DNA of 64,000 nucleotides from JAOUEA01 sp040882605 (GTDB lineage: Bacteria > Actinomycetota > UBA4738 > HRBIN12): positions 1 through 64,000 of the forward strand of contig JBBEAY010000047.1 of NCBI GenBank assembly GCA_040882605.1, in the 5' to 3' direction. The notes under the pieces were generated by a model that did not search any database, was not told the origin of the DNA, and saw nothing but the letters and a program-made list of their open reading frames with translations. Of the stretch, positions 33,102 through 41,476 are shown in pieces (the first letter of the stretch is position 1; each line of letters opens with the position of its first letter). Made by a program: the position numbers and the translations under genes.

Positions 33102-34615
33102 ACGAGGGCGCACCGATCCGCACACAGGGCCCGCCAGCTTCCTCGGGCACGATCATGGAACGATCCTCGCCCGGGCGTCGCGCATCTGCGTTCGCGCCGC
33201 TCGACGTGCCGGCGGTCACGGTGCCCGCAGGACACGAACGCGCGTTGGCGCCCGAGCTTCCGCAGGTAGCGGAGATCGACCTGGTGCGCCACTACACGAT
33301 GCTCTCCCAGCAGAACTACGGGGTCGACACCGGCCCGTACCCGCTCGGCTCGTGCACGATGAAGTACAACCCGAAGGTTGCCGAGACAGTGGCGGCGTTC
33401 CCTGGGTTCCAGCGGGCGCACCCGCTCCAGCCCGACACCACCGTGCAGGGCACGCTCGAGATGCTATGGCGACTCGAACGGGCGCTCTGCGAGATCACGG
33501 GCATGGCGCGCGCCACGATGCAGCCACCCGCCGGCGCCTGTGGGGAGATGGCCGGGTTGCTGATGATGCGCGCCTTCCACTCCGATCACGACGCTTCCCG
33601 TGCGCGTGGTGGGCACGCGCGTCGGAAGGTACTGATCCCCGACGCGGCCCACGGCACGAACCCCGCGAGCGTTCGTTTGGCGGGGTTCGAGGTGGTGAGC
33701 GTGCCCTCCGACGACCGCGGCCTCGTCGATGTCGAGGCGCTCGGTGAGCTCGTCGACGATCAGGTCGCCGGGCTCATGCTCACGAATCCGAACACCCTCG
33801 GCCTGTTCGAAGAGCGCATCGAAGAGATCACCGGACTGTTGCACTCGGTGGGCGGGCTCGTCTACTACGACGGCGCGAACCTCAATGCGATCATGGGCAA
33901 GGCCCGCCCGGGTGACATGGGGTTCGACATCGTGCACATCAATACCCACAAGACGTTCGCCACCCCGCACGGCGGGGGAGGACCGGGTGCCGGTCCGGTC
34001 GGGGTCACCGAGCGTCTCGTCGACTACCTGCCGGCGCCGATCCTCGCTCGCGATGACGACGGCACGTTGCGGTGGGATCGCGATCGTGAGAAGTCGATCG
34101 GAAGGCTCCACGGTTTCCACGGGAACGTCGGTGTGTTGGTGCGCGCGTACGCGTACGTCTTCGGCCACGGCGCCGACGGTCTCACCGAGGTGAGCGAGCT
34201 CGCCGTGCTGAACGCCAACTACCTCGCCGCGCGGCTCGCGCCGGCGTTCCCGCTCGCGTACCCCGACGCGCCGCCCATGCACGAGTTCGTGTCCTCGGTC
34301 GAGTCACTGAAGCGGCAGACCGGAGTCAGAGCGATGGATGTCGCCAAGCGGCTGATCGACCTCGGCTATCACCCGTCAACGGTCTACTTCCCGCTCGTGG
34401 TCGACGAGGCCATGATGATCGAGCCGACCGAGACGGAATCGAAGCAGACCCTCGACGCCATGGCCGAGGCGTTCTTGCGGGCGGCAGATGAAGCTCACAC
34501 CAGCCCGGAGCTGCTCCATGACGCACCTGTGACCACTCCCGTCCGCCGGCTCGACGAAGCCAGGGCGGCACGCCGCCTGAAGCTCCGATGGGGCGCGATG
34601 CACCCCCCGGACTGA
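33098..34615 (+). CDS. gcvPB: Glycine dehydrogenase (decarboxylating) subunit 2
   Basis: C-terminal half of the split P protein (505 residues), which holds pyridoxal phosphate. The PLP lysine is in HINTHKTFATPHGGGG. Other marks are YTMLSQQNYGVDTGPYPLGSC (in parts LSQQNYGVD and LGSCTMKYNP) and DAAHGTNPAS. The first 40 residues are variable. It is coupled to gcvPA. gcvT and lpd, needed for a full cycle, are not in this window. Confidence 0.95.
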   Translation: MNEGAPIRTQGPPASSGTIMERSSPGRRASAFAPLDVPAVTVPAGHERALAPELPQVAEIDLVRHYTMLSQQNYGVDTGPYPLGSCTMKYNPKVAETVAAFPGFQRAHPLQPDTTVQGTLEMLWRLERALCEITGMARATMQPPAGACGEMAGLLMMRAFHSDHDASRARGGHARRKVLIPDAAHGTNPASVRLAGFEVVSVPSDDRGLVDVEALGELVDDQVAGLMLTNPNTLGLFEERIEEITGLLHSVGGLVYYDGANLNAIMGKARPGDMGFDIVHINTHKTFATPHGGGGPGAGPVGVTERLVDYLPAPILARDDDGTLRWDRDREKSIGRLHGFHGNVGVLVRAYAYVFGHGADGLTEVSELAVLNANYLAARLAPAFPLAYPDAPPMHEFVSSVESLKRQTGVRAMDVAKRLIDLGYHPSTVYFPLVVDEAMMIEPTETESKQTLDAMAEAFLRAADEAHTSPELLHDAPVTTPVRRLDEARAARRLKLRWGAMHPPD

Positions 34616-34625
34616 CGGTCTTGCC

Positions 34626-34778
34626 GTGACAGGCCCTGTGGAGCGGACGTTCAGCTACCTCGTGACCAAGGACGGCAGGATCCGCAGCGGGGGAACGAGC
34701 GTCTCCCACGACCATGAGGATCCCTGGCTCGTGCTAAGTGACATAATGCACATTATGGGGAAACACGCTCAGGCGTAG
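34626..34778 (+). CDS. Small hypothetical protein (50 residues)
   Basis: A GTG-initiated frame of 51 codons fills the gap after gcvPB, ten bases beyond its stop, and overlaps the 3' end of the opposing lnt gene by 26 bases. It begins MTGPVERTFSYLVTKDGRI and ends HIMGKHAQA. The FxYxVTKDGRI string resembles short proteins I recall from other actinobacteria with a FxYRVTKDGRV start, but the rest differs. There is no clear SD. It could be a real small protein or a decayed remnant. Confidence 0.4.
   Translation: MTGPVERTFSYLVTKDGRIRSGGTSVSHDHEDPWLVLSDIMHIMGKHAQA
34742..34757. repeat. AT-rich inverted repeat CATAATG-CA-CATTATG
   Basis: A perfect seven-base inverted repeat with a two-base centre, markedly AT-rich for this genome, lies at the junction of the small ORF and the lnt-ppm stop. 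It looks like a repressor operator, but no start codon follows closely on either strand; a transcript-end role is also possible. Confidence 0.6.
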
Positions 34779-37080
34779 TTCCCTCGCTCCGCGGCCCTGC
34801 GAACCGTTGGGCGACACCCCACCGGGTCACGAGCCACAACGCTTCGACGACGATGCGACGCGAGATCTTCGAATGTCCGTGCTCGCGCTCGCGGAACGTG
34901 ATCGGCACCTCGACGAGCGTCGCGCCGAGCCGCCAGGACCGAAGAACGAGCTCGATCTGGAAGCCGTACCCCTGCGAGGCGATCGGGTCGGCCATGAGGT
35001 CAGCCAACAGCGCGCGTCGATAGACACGGAAGCCGCTGGTGGCGTCATGCAGTTCGACGCCCAGCATGAACCGAGCATAGGCGTTGCCTCCTCGAGACAA
35101 CGCGACCCGAGCCCGGCTCCAGTTGGTCACCGAGCCTCCTGGCACGTACCGACTTCCCACCACGAGGTCTGCGCCCGCTGCGGCAGCGTCGAGCAGCCTC
35201 GGCAGCTCCGTGGGGTCGTGCGAGAGGTCGGAGTCCATCTCGACCACGAGGTCGTAGCCCTCGTCGAGCGCCAGACGGAATCCCTCGAGGTAGGCGCTCG
35301 CGAGTCCTGAGCGCAGGGGCCGCTGCACGAGCCGGATGTGTGGTTCCGTCGACATGACATCGCGCACGACCGCGGCGGTGCCGTCGGGTGAGGAGTCATC
35401 GACCACGAGCAGGTCGACGTCGTGCGGGGCCTTGCGCACGCCTCTGAGCACCTGCTCGATGGTGGCGCGTTCCTCGTACGTGGGCAGGATCACCAGCGTC
35501 CGCCGCCTGTCGGGCGCGAGTGGCGCCGGCGCAGGACGAGCGGCCCTGCGCCGGCGTGGGGCAGCGATGACCACAGCCAGGAACGCGAGGGAGAGCCAGG
35601 GGAGCCAGTCCCCCAGCCTGACGTACCACGTGCGCTCGTCTGAAGCCCTGATGGTGTGGCGGAGGATATCGGTCTCGAACAGGCCGGCCGAAGCCACGAT
35701 GTGCCCCGAGGGATCCACGAACGCGCTGATGCCCGAGATCGCGGCGTTCACGTACCAACGCCCGGTCTCGATCGCCCGCATCTGCGACATCTGCAGGTGC
35801 TGTGCGCTCGCCGCGGTGAAGCCGTACGAGGCGTTGTTCACCGGCACGACGACGAACTCCGCCCCCTGGCTCACGATCGACCGGGTGATCGCCGGGAAGG
35901 AGTTCTCGAAGCAGATCGGGGTGCTGAACGTCGCCAGTCCCGGGCTCGTGAGGAGCTGGGTGCCCTGCCCCGGCTCTCGATCGACGGGCACCTGATCGAT
36001 CGCATCGATCCAACCCAACCGAGAGCGGAACGGGACGTACTCGCCGAACGGCACGAGGTGGGTCTTGTCGTAGCGGTCGACCTCCACGCCGCCGGCGTCG
36101 AGCTGCAGGACCGAGGTGTGTTGGGTTCCGTCGGGATCTTCGATGACCGCGCCGATGATCGTCGGCGCCCCCGTCTGCGCGACGACCCGGGCGATGATCT
36201 CGCGGACCGCGGGGTCGGCTGCCGCCGCAGGATCGAGGGCGCCCTCGCCCCAGACGACCAGGTCCGGTGGAGGGCCCTGTGCGAGGAGCTTGTGCTGGGC
36301 GATGTTCAGCTCGGCGACGCGCAGGTCCTCGCTCGCGTCCGTCTGGTTCTCGGCTTCGCGGACGTCGACCTGGATCGTCGCGATATCGATCGCCTGCCCC
36401 TCGGCGCTCGCGAACGGCAGCGCGAGGGGTCCGATCGCCAGCACGGCTGCCCCGACGAGCGCGGCGATGCGCCCCTGTGCGGCGGCTGCTCGTCCACGCC
36501 TCATCCGCCCCGCGCGCCCCCTTCGCCCCGTTCCCCCGTCGGCCATCTGGGCCAAGGCGACGTTGACCGCGACGACCGCGAACGTCACTCCCCAGACGCC
36601 TGCGACCGTTCCTAGGCGCACGGTCGCCGCGTTATCGACCTGGGAGACGCCGAGCGTGCCCCAGGTGAACCCCCCGAGCGGCCACATGCCCTTCAGCCAC
36701 TCGAGCACGGTCCAGGCCGACGCGGTGGCGAGCACGCTCACGACTGGGCGCCAGGGCCGGCGCAACGCCGGCGCCAGGGCGCCGAACACCCCGACCCACA
36801 GGGCGGAGACGATGGTCACAGCAACCCAGGCCAGCTCGCCGAACCGCAGGATCCAATAGAGCGTCGACCCGTGGAAGGCGAGCCCGAAGACGAGGCCGAG
36901 CATGAAGCCACGGCGAGGTCCTGCGGTATGGAGCAGCCAGATAAGAGGCACCAGCGCGACGAATGCGACCGGCCACAGGCCCGTAGGAGGAAACGCGAGG
37001 GCCAGAAGCAGGCCCGAGGCCGCGGCGATCGGTAGCGCGAGCGGTAGAGCGGGTCGCGCCTTCAGGCGCAGTCGCGGCAC
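34753..37080 (-). CDS. lnt: Apolipoprotein N-acyltransferase / polyprenol-phosphate mannosyltransferase fusion
   Basis: This 775-residue protein fuses two enzymes. Residues 1-510 are Lnt: six or seven membrane helices plus a nitrilase-like domain with the triad Glu279 (VWGEG), Lys339 (YDKTHLVPFGEY) and Cys390 (PICFENSFP), which N-acylates lipoproteins outside the membrane. Residues 528-760 are a DPM1-like GT2 glycosyltransferase (LPTYEERATIEQVL, DDSSPDG, EMDSDLSHDP) that makes polyprenol-phosphate-mannose. The same fusion is Ppm1 (Rv2051c) in M. tuberculosis. GTG 37080 overlaps the end of the DUF4193 gene by 19 bases. Confidence 0.94.
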   Translation of the reverse strand: MPRLRLKARPALPLALPIAAASGLLLALAFPPTGLWPVAFVALVPLIWLLHTAGPRRGFMLGLVFGLAFHGSTLYWILRFGELAWVAVTIVSALWVGVFGALAPALRRPWRPVVSVLATASAWTVLEWLKGMWPLGGFTWGTLGVSQVDNAATVRLGTVAGVWGVTFAVVAVNVALAQMADGGTGRRGRAGRMRRGRAAAAQGRIAALVGAAVLAIGPLALPFASAEGQAIDIATIQVDVREAENQTDASEDLRVAELNIAQHKLLAQGPPPDLVVWGEGALDPAAAADPAVREIIARVVAQTGAPTIIGAVIEDPDGTQHTSVLQLDAGGVEVDRYDKTHLVPFGEYVPFRSRLGWIDAIDQVPVDREPGQGTQLLTSPGLATFSTPICFENSFPAITRSIVSQGAEFVVVPVNNASYGFTAASAQHLQMSQMRAIETGRWYVNAAISGISAFVDPSGHIVASAGLFETDILRHTIRASDERTWYVRLGDWLPWLSLAFLAVVIAAPRRRRAARPAPAPLAPDRRRTLVILPTYEERATIEQVLRGVRKAPHDVDLLVVDDSSPDGTAAVVRDVMSTEPHIRLVQRPLRSGLASAYLEGFRLALDEGYDLVVEMDSDLSHDPTELPRLLDAAAAGADLVVGSRYVPGGSVTNWSRARVALSRGGNAYARFMLGVELHDATSGFRVYRRALLADLMADPIASQGYGFQIELVLRSWRLGATLVEVPITFREREHGHSKISRRIVVEALWLVTRWGVAQRFAGPRSEGTTPERVSP

Positions 37081-37433
37081 AGCGTGCGCTTCTTATCGGC
37101 GAGCTGGCTCCGATGCCTCACCAGGAAGCACCGCTTGCAGACGAACTCGGTCTCCTGGATGGGAACGACGCGGTTGTCGGCCGGGTCGGCAGCCAGACGC
37201 TCCTCCTTGGTGAGGGCGATGACGGCTTCCTCTTCTTCGTCTGCATCGGCGTCGTCGGCCGCTTCCTGCTTGACGAGCAGCTCCTGGATCGACTCGACAT
37301 CGCCGCCTGTCGCCGGATCTGGAGGTACCGTGGCGTCGGCGAGATCGGCTTCGCTGGGCTCATCGTCGTCGCGATCCTGCGACGGCGCCTCGTCTTCGCT
37401 CGGTTCTTCGATTTCGCTCATCGTGTCGCTCAT
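37062..37433 (-). CDS. DUF4193 family zinc-ribbon protein
   Basis: This 123-residue protein has a long acidic N-terminal region (residues 1-85, rich in D and E) and a C-terminal half zinc ribbon, VCKRCFLVRHRSQL and LCRDC, which is the DUF4193 hallmark in actinobacteria. The function is unknown. ATG 37433 is preceded by GGAGGG at normal distance. Its gene overlaps lnt-ppm. In M. tuberculosis, rbpA (Rv2050) stands next to ppm1; whether this protein also contacts RNA polymerase is only a thought. Confidence 0.85.
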   Translation of the reverse strand: MSDTMSEIEEPSEDEAPSQDRDDDEPSEADLADATVPPDPATGGDVESIQELLVKQEAADDADADEEEEAVIALTKEERLAADPADNRVVPIQETEFVCKRCFLVRHRSQLADKKRTLCRDCA

Positions 37434-37785
37434 CTCATCCCTCCGAGAGGTCAGCCCTCCCTCGATGCGCGCGTATCCTACTGCCCCTTCTCGCTCGTGC
37501 AACCACATGGGGCGATGCGGCTTCGACCGGCGCAAGAACGCCACGAACACGGTTGAACGCATCGAGGGGCCGAAGGATTCCCGGTGCCGGGATAAGGCCG
37601 GGGATACATGTGAGGATGAGGGCCCGACTGACCTTTGGGGCCGCGACGCCGGAGCGCCACGTTCTCTACTCAGCCAGTCGGACCCTCGTGCGCCGCTGCC
37701 GAAGCGGTGGCGCGGCCCGCACGCTACGCCCGCAGCCGCGGAGGGGTCAACCATCGCCGTGCAGAAAGAGTGACAAGGGCTCCGC
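37434..37785. other. 352-base region without a recognised gene
   Basis: This separates the DUF4193 gene from the end of the amidohydrolase gene (both minus strand). On the minus strand TAGGAT (37475-37480) could be a -10 for the DUF4193-lnt operon, with TTGCAC 16 bases upstream as a poor -35. I see no tRNA, repeat or family-like reading frame; open frames crossing it look like shadows. Confidence 0.6.
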
Positions 37786-39294
37786 TCACGCAACGAAGAC
37801 CTCTCGGCCGAGCGAGACCGTGAGCAGCGGCCTCAGGTCCTCGATCGATGGTTCGGTGAAGGGGTCGGAGCCGAAAACCGCGAAATCTGCGTGCATGCCC
37901 GGCGCGAGCGAGCCCTTCTTGTCCTCCTGGTGGCCGATGCGCGCCGAGCCGATCGTGTGCAGCCTGATCGCCTCGGGTCGCGACAGGCGCTGGGCCCGAT
38001 CGTGGTGGCGCTCGGCGGCCTCGATCGCGCGCATCGGGTCGAGCGCCGTGATCGGGGCGTCGGAACCGAACCCGACCTCGACGCCGCGCTCCACCATGGT
38101 CCGGAACGGGTTCATGCGCTCGGCGCGCTCGGCCCCGAGCCGCTGCTCGTAGAGGCCGCCCGGCCCGCCCCACGTGGCGTCGAACGCCGGCTGCACCGAG
38201 GCGGCGAGCCCCAACATGGCCGCGCGTTCCACCTGGGCGGTCGAGACCATCTCGAAGTGCTCGATGCGATGTCGCCGTGCACGGAAGTGCCGGCGCTCCC
38301 GGGAATCGAGCGTGTGGTAGACGCGCTCCCACACCGAGAGCACCTGGTCGATAGCACGGTCGCCGATCGCGTGCACTCCCACCTGCAGCCCGGCGGCATG
38401 TCCGCCGTGGAACAGCTCGGCCAGCTCGTCATCGGCGCAGTAGCCGACGCCATCGCTTCCATCGACGTACGGCTCCCCCACCCACGCCGTCATCGCGCCG
38501 ATCGAGCCGTCGACGGGGAGGTCGCCCCCGATCGCATGCAGCCCGCGCGCCATGGCGGCGCCGAGGTCGGTGGTGGCGACGATCGGCAGGGCATCGATCG
38601 GAAGACGACCCCGATGTTCGAGCAGCACCTGCAGATCGCGCTCCCCGCTCCAGTGAGGCATCGACATCTCGTGAACCGCCGTGATCCCCCTGGAAGCCGC
38701 GAGCGACGCAGCCTGTAGCTGCAGATCCTGGCGCTCGTGGTCATCGACCGAGGTCATCACCCACAACCCGATCGCGTCGTTGGCCTGCTGGGTCAGGCGT
38801 CCTGTCACCTGTCCGGTGTCGTCGTGCCCCACGCCGGGCAGGTCCATCACGGTCGCGGCCTCGATCGCGGCGCGGTTCACGAGCGCGACGTGCCCATCGG
38901 TGCGGCGGATCACGAGCGGACGAGGGCAGGCGTCGTCGAGCTCGCCGATCGTCGGCACTATCGGTCGATCCCATGTCGATTCGTCATAGCCCAGCAGGAA
39001 CACGGGCCCATCGCCCTCGGCCGCCCGGCGTCGCACCGCTCCGATGAGCTCTCCGGCCGACCGGGCCGCCTCGACGTCGGCGTGGGCGAGCGACATACCG
39101 GTCTCGGTGAGGTGCACGTGGCTGTCGATGAACCCCGGCACGATCGTGGCCCCGGGAAGCTCGACGATCCGGTCGGCCTTGGGGGGGCTTCCGACCCCGA
39201 CACGCTGCACGTGCCGGTCGTCGACGAGCAGCCACTCCCCCGACTCGGGGTAGGTCTGTGTGCGGACGAGGGAAGCTCGATACAAGGTCCTCAC
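37786..39294 (-). CDS. Amidohydrolase family protein (YtcJ-like, Amidohydro_3)
   Basis: This 502-residue metal-dependent hydrolase of the amidohydrolase superfamily has VPGFIDSHVHL (metal-binding HxH), HAIGDRAIDQVL and RIEHFEM (metal histidines), and the late aspartate in GFGSDAPI. YtcJ-type enzymes hydrolyse N-acyl or cyclic amide compounds; the substrate is unknown. The C-terminal GMHADFAVFGSDPF is typical. GTG 39294 overlaps the stop of the reverse-transcriptase-like gene by four bases, so the two are made from one message. Confidence 0.9.
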   Translation of the reverse strand: MRTLYRASLVRTQTYPESGEWLLVDDRHVQRVGVGSPPKADRIVELPGATIVPGFIDSHVHLTETGMSLAHADVEAARSAGELIGAVRRRAAEGDGPVFLLGYDESTWDRPIVPTIGELDDACPRPLVIRRTDGHVALVNRAAIEAATVMDLPGVGHDDTGQVTGRLTQQANDAIGLWVMTSVDDHERQDLQLQAASLAASRGITAVHEMSMPHWSGERDLQVLLEHRGRLPIDALPIVATTDLGAAMARGLHAIGGDLPVDGSIGAMTAWVGEPYVDGSDGVGYCADDELAELFHGGHAAGLQVGVHAIGDRAIDQVLSVWERVYHTLDSRERRHFRARRHRIEHFEMVSTAQVERAAMLGLAASVQPAFDATWGGPGGLYEQRLGAERAERMNPFRTMVERGVEVGFGSDAPITALDPMRAIEAAERHHDRAQRLSRPEAIRLHTIGSARIGHQEDKKGSLAPGMHADFAVFGSDPFTEPSIEDLRPLLTVSLGREVFVA

Positions 39295-40055
39295 GGCGCG
39301 CGCATCATGCCATGCCGTGAGGCCGGGGAGATGGAGGTCTTCGATACGCCGGCCAGCACTGCGATCGGGTCGTCGACGACGTGGCTCTTCGCCTCGTTGG
39401 CCGAAAGGCCGAGACCGCTCAGCGCCTGGTCGAAGGCGTGCGCGGTGCGGCGGGCGGCGGCGAGGTTGGGTGTGAAGGCGACGACGTCATCGACCCAGCG
39501 GAAGGCAGGTCCGCCTGCGACTTCGCGCAGGGCATCGTCGACGGGCGCCAGGATCGCGTTCGCCAGCACCGCCGAGGGGCACGGTCCGATCGGCAGTCCG
39601 CGCACCCCGCGTGACTCGAAGCTCTTCAGCAGCGTCGCGAGCCGCTCGATACTGTCGGGCGCTGCGCCGACCAGATGCAGCGCTCGCACGACCGTCGCAG
39701 GGGTCATCGAGCCGTAGCAGTCGCGCACGTCGCCGACGAACGCCGCCCGCCCCGGCCCGCTCGTCGATGCGCGCACCGCGTGCACGTAGCGGCGCCGGGC
39801 GAGCCTCCAGGGTTCTAGCTCGAGTCGCTTGCCGGTCACTCGGGCCCGGTTCGCTACGGCGCTCGGTGCGAGCGCCCGCTCTATCGAGGGCGTCACCGCA
39901 GTCACCACCGCGTCGTAGTGTCGTCGGTCGCGATCGCCGAGGTGGGTGAGCTCACGCGAGCCCCCGCCCGGCTTCGAGACCACCTCCACCTGGATCGCAT
40001 CGTCGGCTCGCTCGTACGATCTCGGCGGGCGTGTATGACGCACGGCGACCTCCAT
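39291..40055 (-). CDS. Reverse-transcriptase-like protein
   Basis: This 254-residue protein shows the palm motifs of reverse transcriptases in order: RT1-like VSKPGGGSRELTHL (26-39), motif A FVGDVRDCY with Asp109, motif B GLPIGPCPSAVLANAIL (153-169), motif C RWVDDVV with Asp189-Asp190, and a motif D-like LGLSANEAKS. All three catalytic aspartates are present. The GLPxGPxxSxxLA form of motif B recalls Abi/UG-type defence RTs more than group II intron enzymes. No maturase, endonuclease or integrase domain is attached. ATG 40055 is the likely start; longer in-frame starts exist. Function unknown. Confidence 0.78.
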   Translation of the reverse strand: MEVAVRHTRPPRSYERADDAIQVEVVSKPGGGSRELTHLGDRDRRHYDAVVTAVTPSIERALAPSAVANRARVTGKRLELEPWRLARRRYVHAVRASTSGPGRAAFVGDVRDCYGSMTPATVVRALHLVGAAPDSIERLATLLKSFESRGVRGLPIGPCPSAVLANAILAPVDDALREVAGGPAFRWVDDVVAFTPNLAAARRTAHAFDQALSGLGLSANEAKSHVVDDPIAVLAGVSKTSISPASRHGMMRAP

Positions 40056-40235
40056 GCCGTAGCCGACGGCCGGAAGGAGGTCGACGCCGAAGAGGCTGTT
40101 GTATCGCGGTCCTCGGAGTGGGCGCAATCGGCCGCGGTGTCTCCGAAACGTCCCCCGCAGGCATAGGCCGAGCTCCCGTCGCCGGCCCGCTCGACCGAGG
40201 GCCGATCGACGTTTCGGCGGCGGCAACGGGCCACC

Positions 40236-40241
40236 TATGAT
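40236..40241 (+). promoter_or_regulatory. -10 element of the lrp-type gene (TATGAT), leaderless arrangement
   Basis: TATGAT, the best -10 in the window, ends seven bases before ATG 40249; no SD is present. The 193-base region back to the divergent RT-like start holds no other gene. Confidence 0.65.
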
Positions 40242-40248
40242 TGGTCGC

Positions 40249-40692
40249 ATGCTTGACGACAGAGATCGCGACATCGTGACCGCTTTGCAGGACGACGCTC
40301 GAGCGACCTATGCCGACGTCGGGGCGCGCGTGGGTCTGTCGGCCTCGGCGGTGCACGACCGGGTGCGAAAGCTCGAGCTTCAGGGCGTGATCCGCGGCTA
40401 TGCGGCTGTCGTCGATCCTCAGGCGCTCGGATTGTTCGTGACGGCCCTCATCGCCGCCTCGCCGCTCGACCCGCGCCAGCCCGATGACCTTCCGGACCGG
40501 GTGGCGGAGTTCCCCGAGGTCGAGGACTGCCTCAGTGTGGCCGGGGAAACCAACTACGTGCTCAAGGTGCGCACCAAGACCACCGCAGATCTCGAGGATC
40601 TGATCCGGAGGCTCCGAGAGAAGGCGAACGTCGACACGCGCACCACGATCGCGCTTTCGATCCCGTTCGAACGCCGTCCTCTGCGTGCATGA
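40249..40692 (+). CDS. Lrp/AsnC family transcriptional regulator
   Basis: This 147-residue regulator has an N-terminal helix-turn-helix (DRDIVTALQDDARATYADVGARVGLSASAV in parts, e.g. DVGARVGLSASAVHDRV) and a C-terminal RAM/ligand domain (ETNYVLKVRTKTTADLEDLI). Lrp/AsnC proteins are octamers that sense amino acids. ATG 40249 follows the -10 directly; ATG 40237 in frame would lie within the -10. It is divergent from the RT-like/amidohydrolase operon and could control it. Confidence 0.92.
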   Translation: MLDDRDRDIVTALQDDARATYADVGARVGLSASAVHDRVRKLELQGVIRGYAAVVDPQALGLFVTALIAASPLDPRQPDDLPDRVAEFPEVEDCLSVAGETNYVLKVRTKTTADLEDLIRRLREKANVDTRTTIALSIPFERRPLRA

Positions 40693-40771
40693 GATCTCCC
40701 TCGTGGTCCGACCCAGGCCCGATCAGTCATCAACGCGGAAACCGTTCGGAGGTGCGTGGGATGATGATGCG

Positions 40772-41476
40772 ATGATCCGCCGCGTGTGCTTGGCGTCTCT
40801 TCTGGTGGTCGCGGTTGCCTCGACGGGCCTCGTAGCCTGCGGCTCTCCCAGCTACGAGTACGTTCGCAACACCGAGGCGAAGACGGCGTTCAAGGTGCCG
40901 CACGACTGGACGCTCTTCGACGAGGCGACGATGCAGGGCGATCCGCCGGGCGCTCAGGCGTCGACTCCCGACACGGCCGAATGGCTCGTGGGCCTCGATG
41001 CGGATCCATCGCCCGCGCGTGAGCACGTCCTCAGCCTCGCTGGCGGATACGACACGGCCTTCCCGCAAGGCATGGCGGCCGTGTACCAGCTGTCGACCCA
41101 GGCTCGTGACAGGGTCAACCTCGAGCTCCTCCGGAACCTCCTGATCCCCATCGACCAGATCCGCGATGACGTGGGCGTTGAGGCGGTCACCATGATCTCG
41201 TACGACGATCGCCTCGATGTCGACGGCTTCCGTGGGCTGCATCTCGAGGCGCAGATCTCGATCTCGGCGTTGGAGAGCGTGGTAGGTATCGTCGGCGGAG
41301 CTGGGGACGCTTCCGTGCTCGTGAGCGACGACTACCTCCACATCAACCAGACCGCCTACATGGATCCGAGCACCGACAAGGTGTACATCCTGGCGGTGCT
41401 GTGCAGCGCGGACTGCTACGCGCGGAACCATGGTGACATCGAAACAGTGGTCAACTCCTGGGCGGTGATCGCATGA
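40772..41476 (+). CDS. Predicted lipoprotein of unknown function
   Basis: This 234-residue protein starts with a lipoprotein signal: positive MIRR, a hydrophobic stretch, and the lipobox LVAC, so Cys18-20 would be diacylated and the protein anchored outside the membrane. The mature part (FKVPHDWTLFDEA, then a mixed alpha/beta region) resembles no family I recognise, though the start recalls PsbP/MOG1-like secreted proteins. A CSADC cysteine pair near the C-terminus could form a disulfide. Its stop overlaps the FtsH-like gene, suggesting joint function with that membrane protease. Confidence 0.75.
   Translation: MIRRVCLASLLVVAVASTGLVACGSPSYEYVRNTEAKTAFKVPHDWTLFDEATMQGDPPGAQASTPDTAEWLVGLDADPSPAREHVLSLAGGYDTAFPQGMAAVYQLSTQARDRVNLELLRNLLIPIDQIRDDVGVEAVTMISYDDRLDVDGFRGLHLEAQISISALESVVGIVGGAGDASVLVSDDYLHINQTAYMDPSTDKVYILAVLCSADCYARNHGDIETVVNSWAVIA

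Noticed and set aside
40056..40248. Retron msr-msd RNA upstream of the RT-like gene
   Set aside because: No long inverted repeat or branching-G context was seen by eye, and the region contains the promoter of the divergent regulator; a structure search would be needed to exclude it fully.
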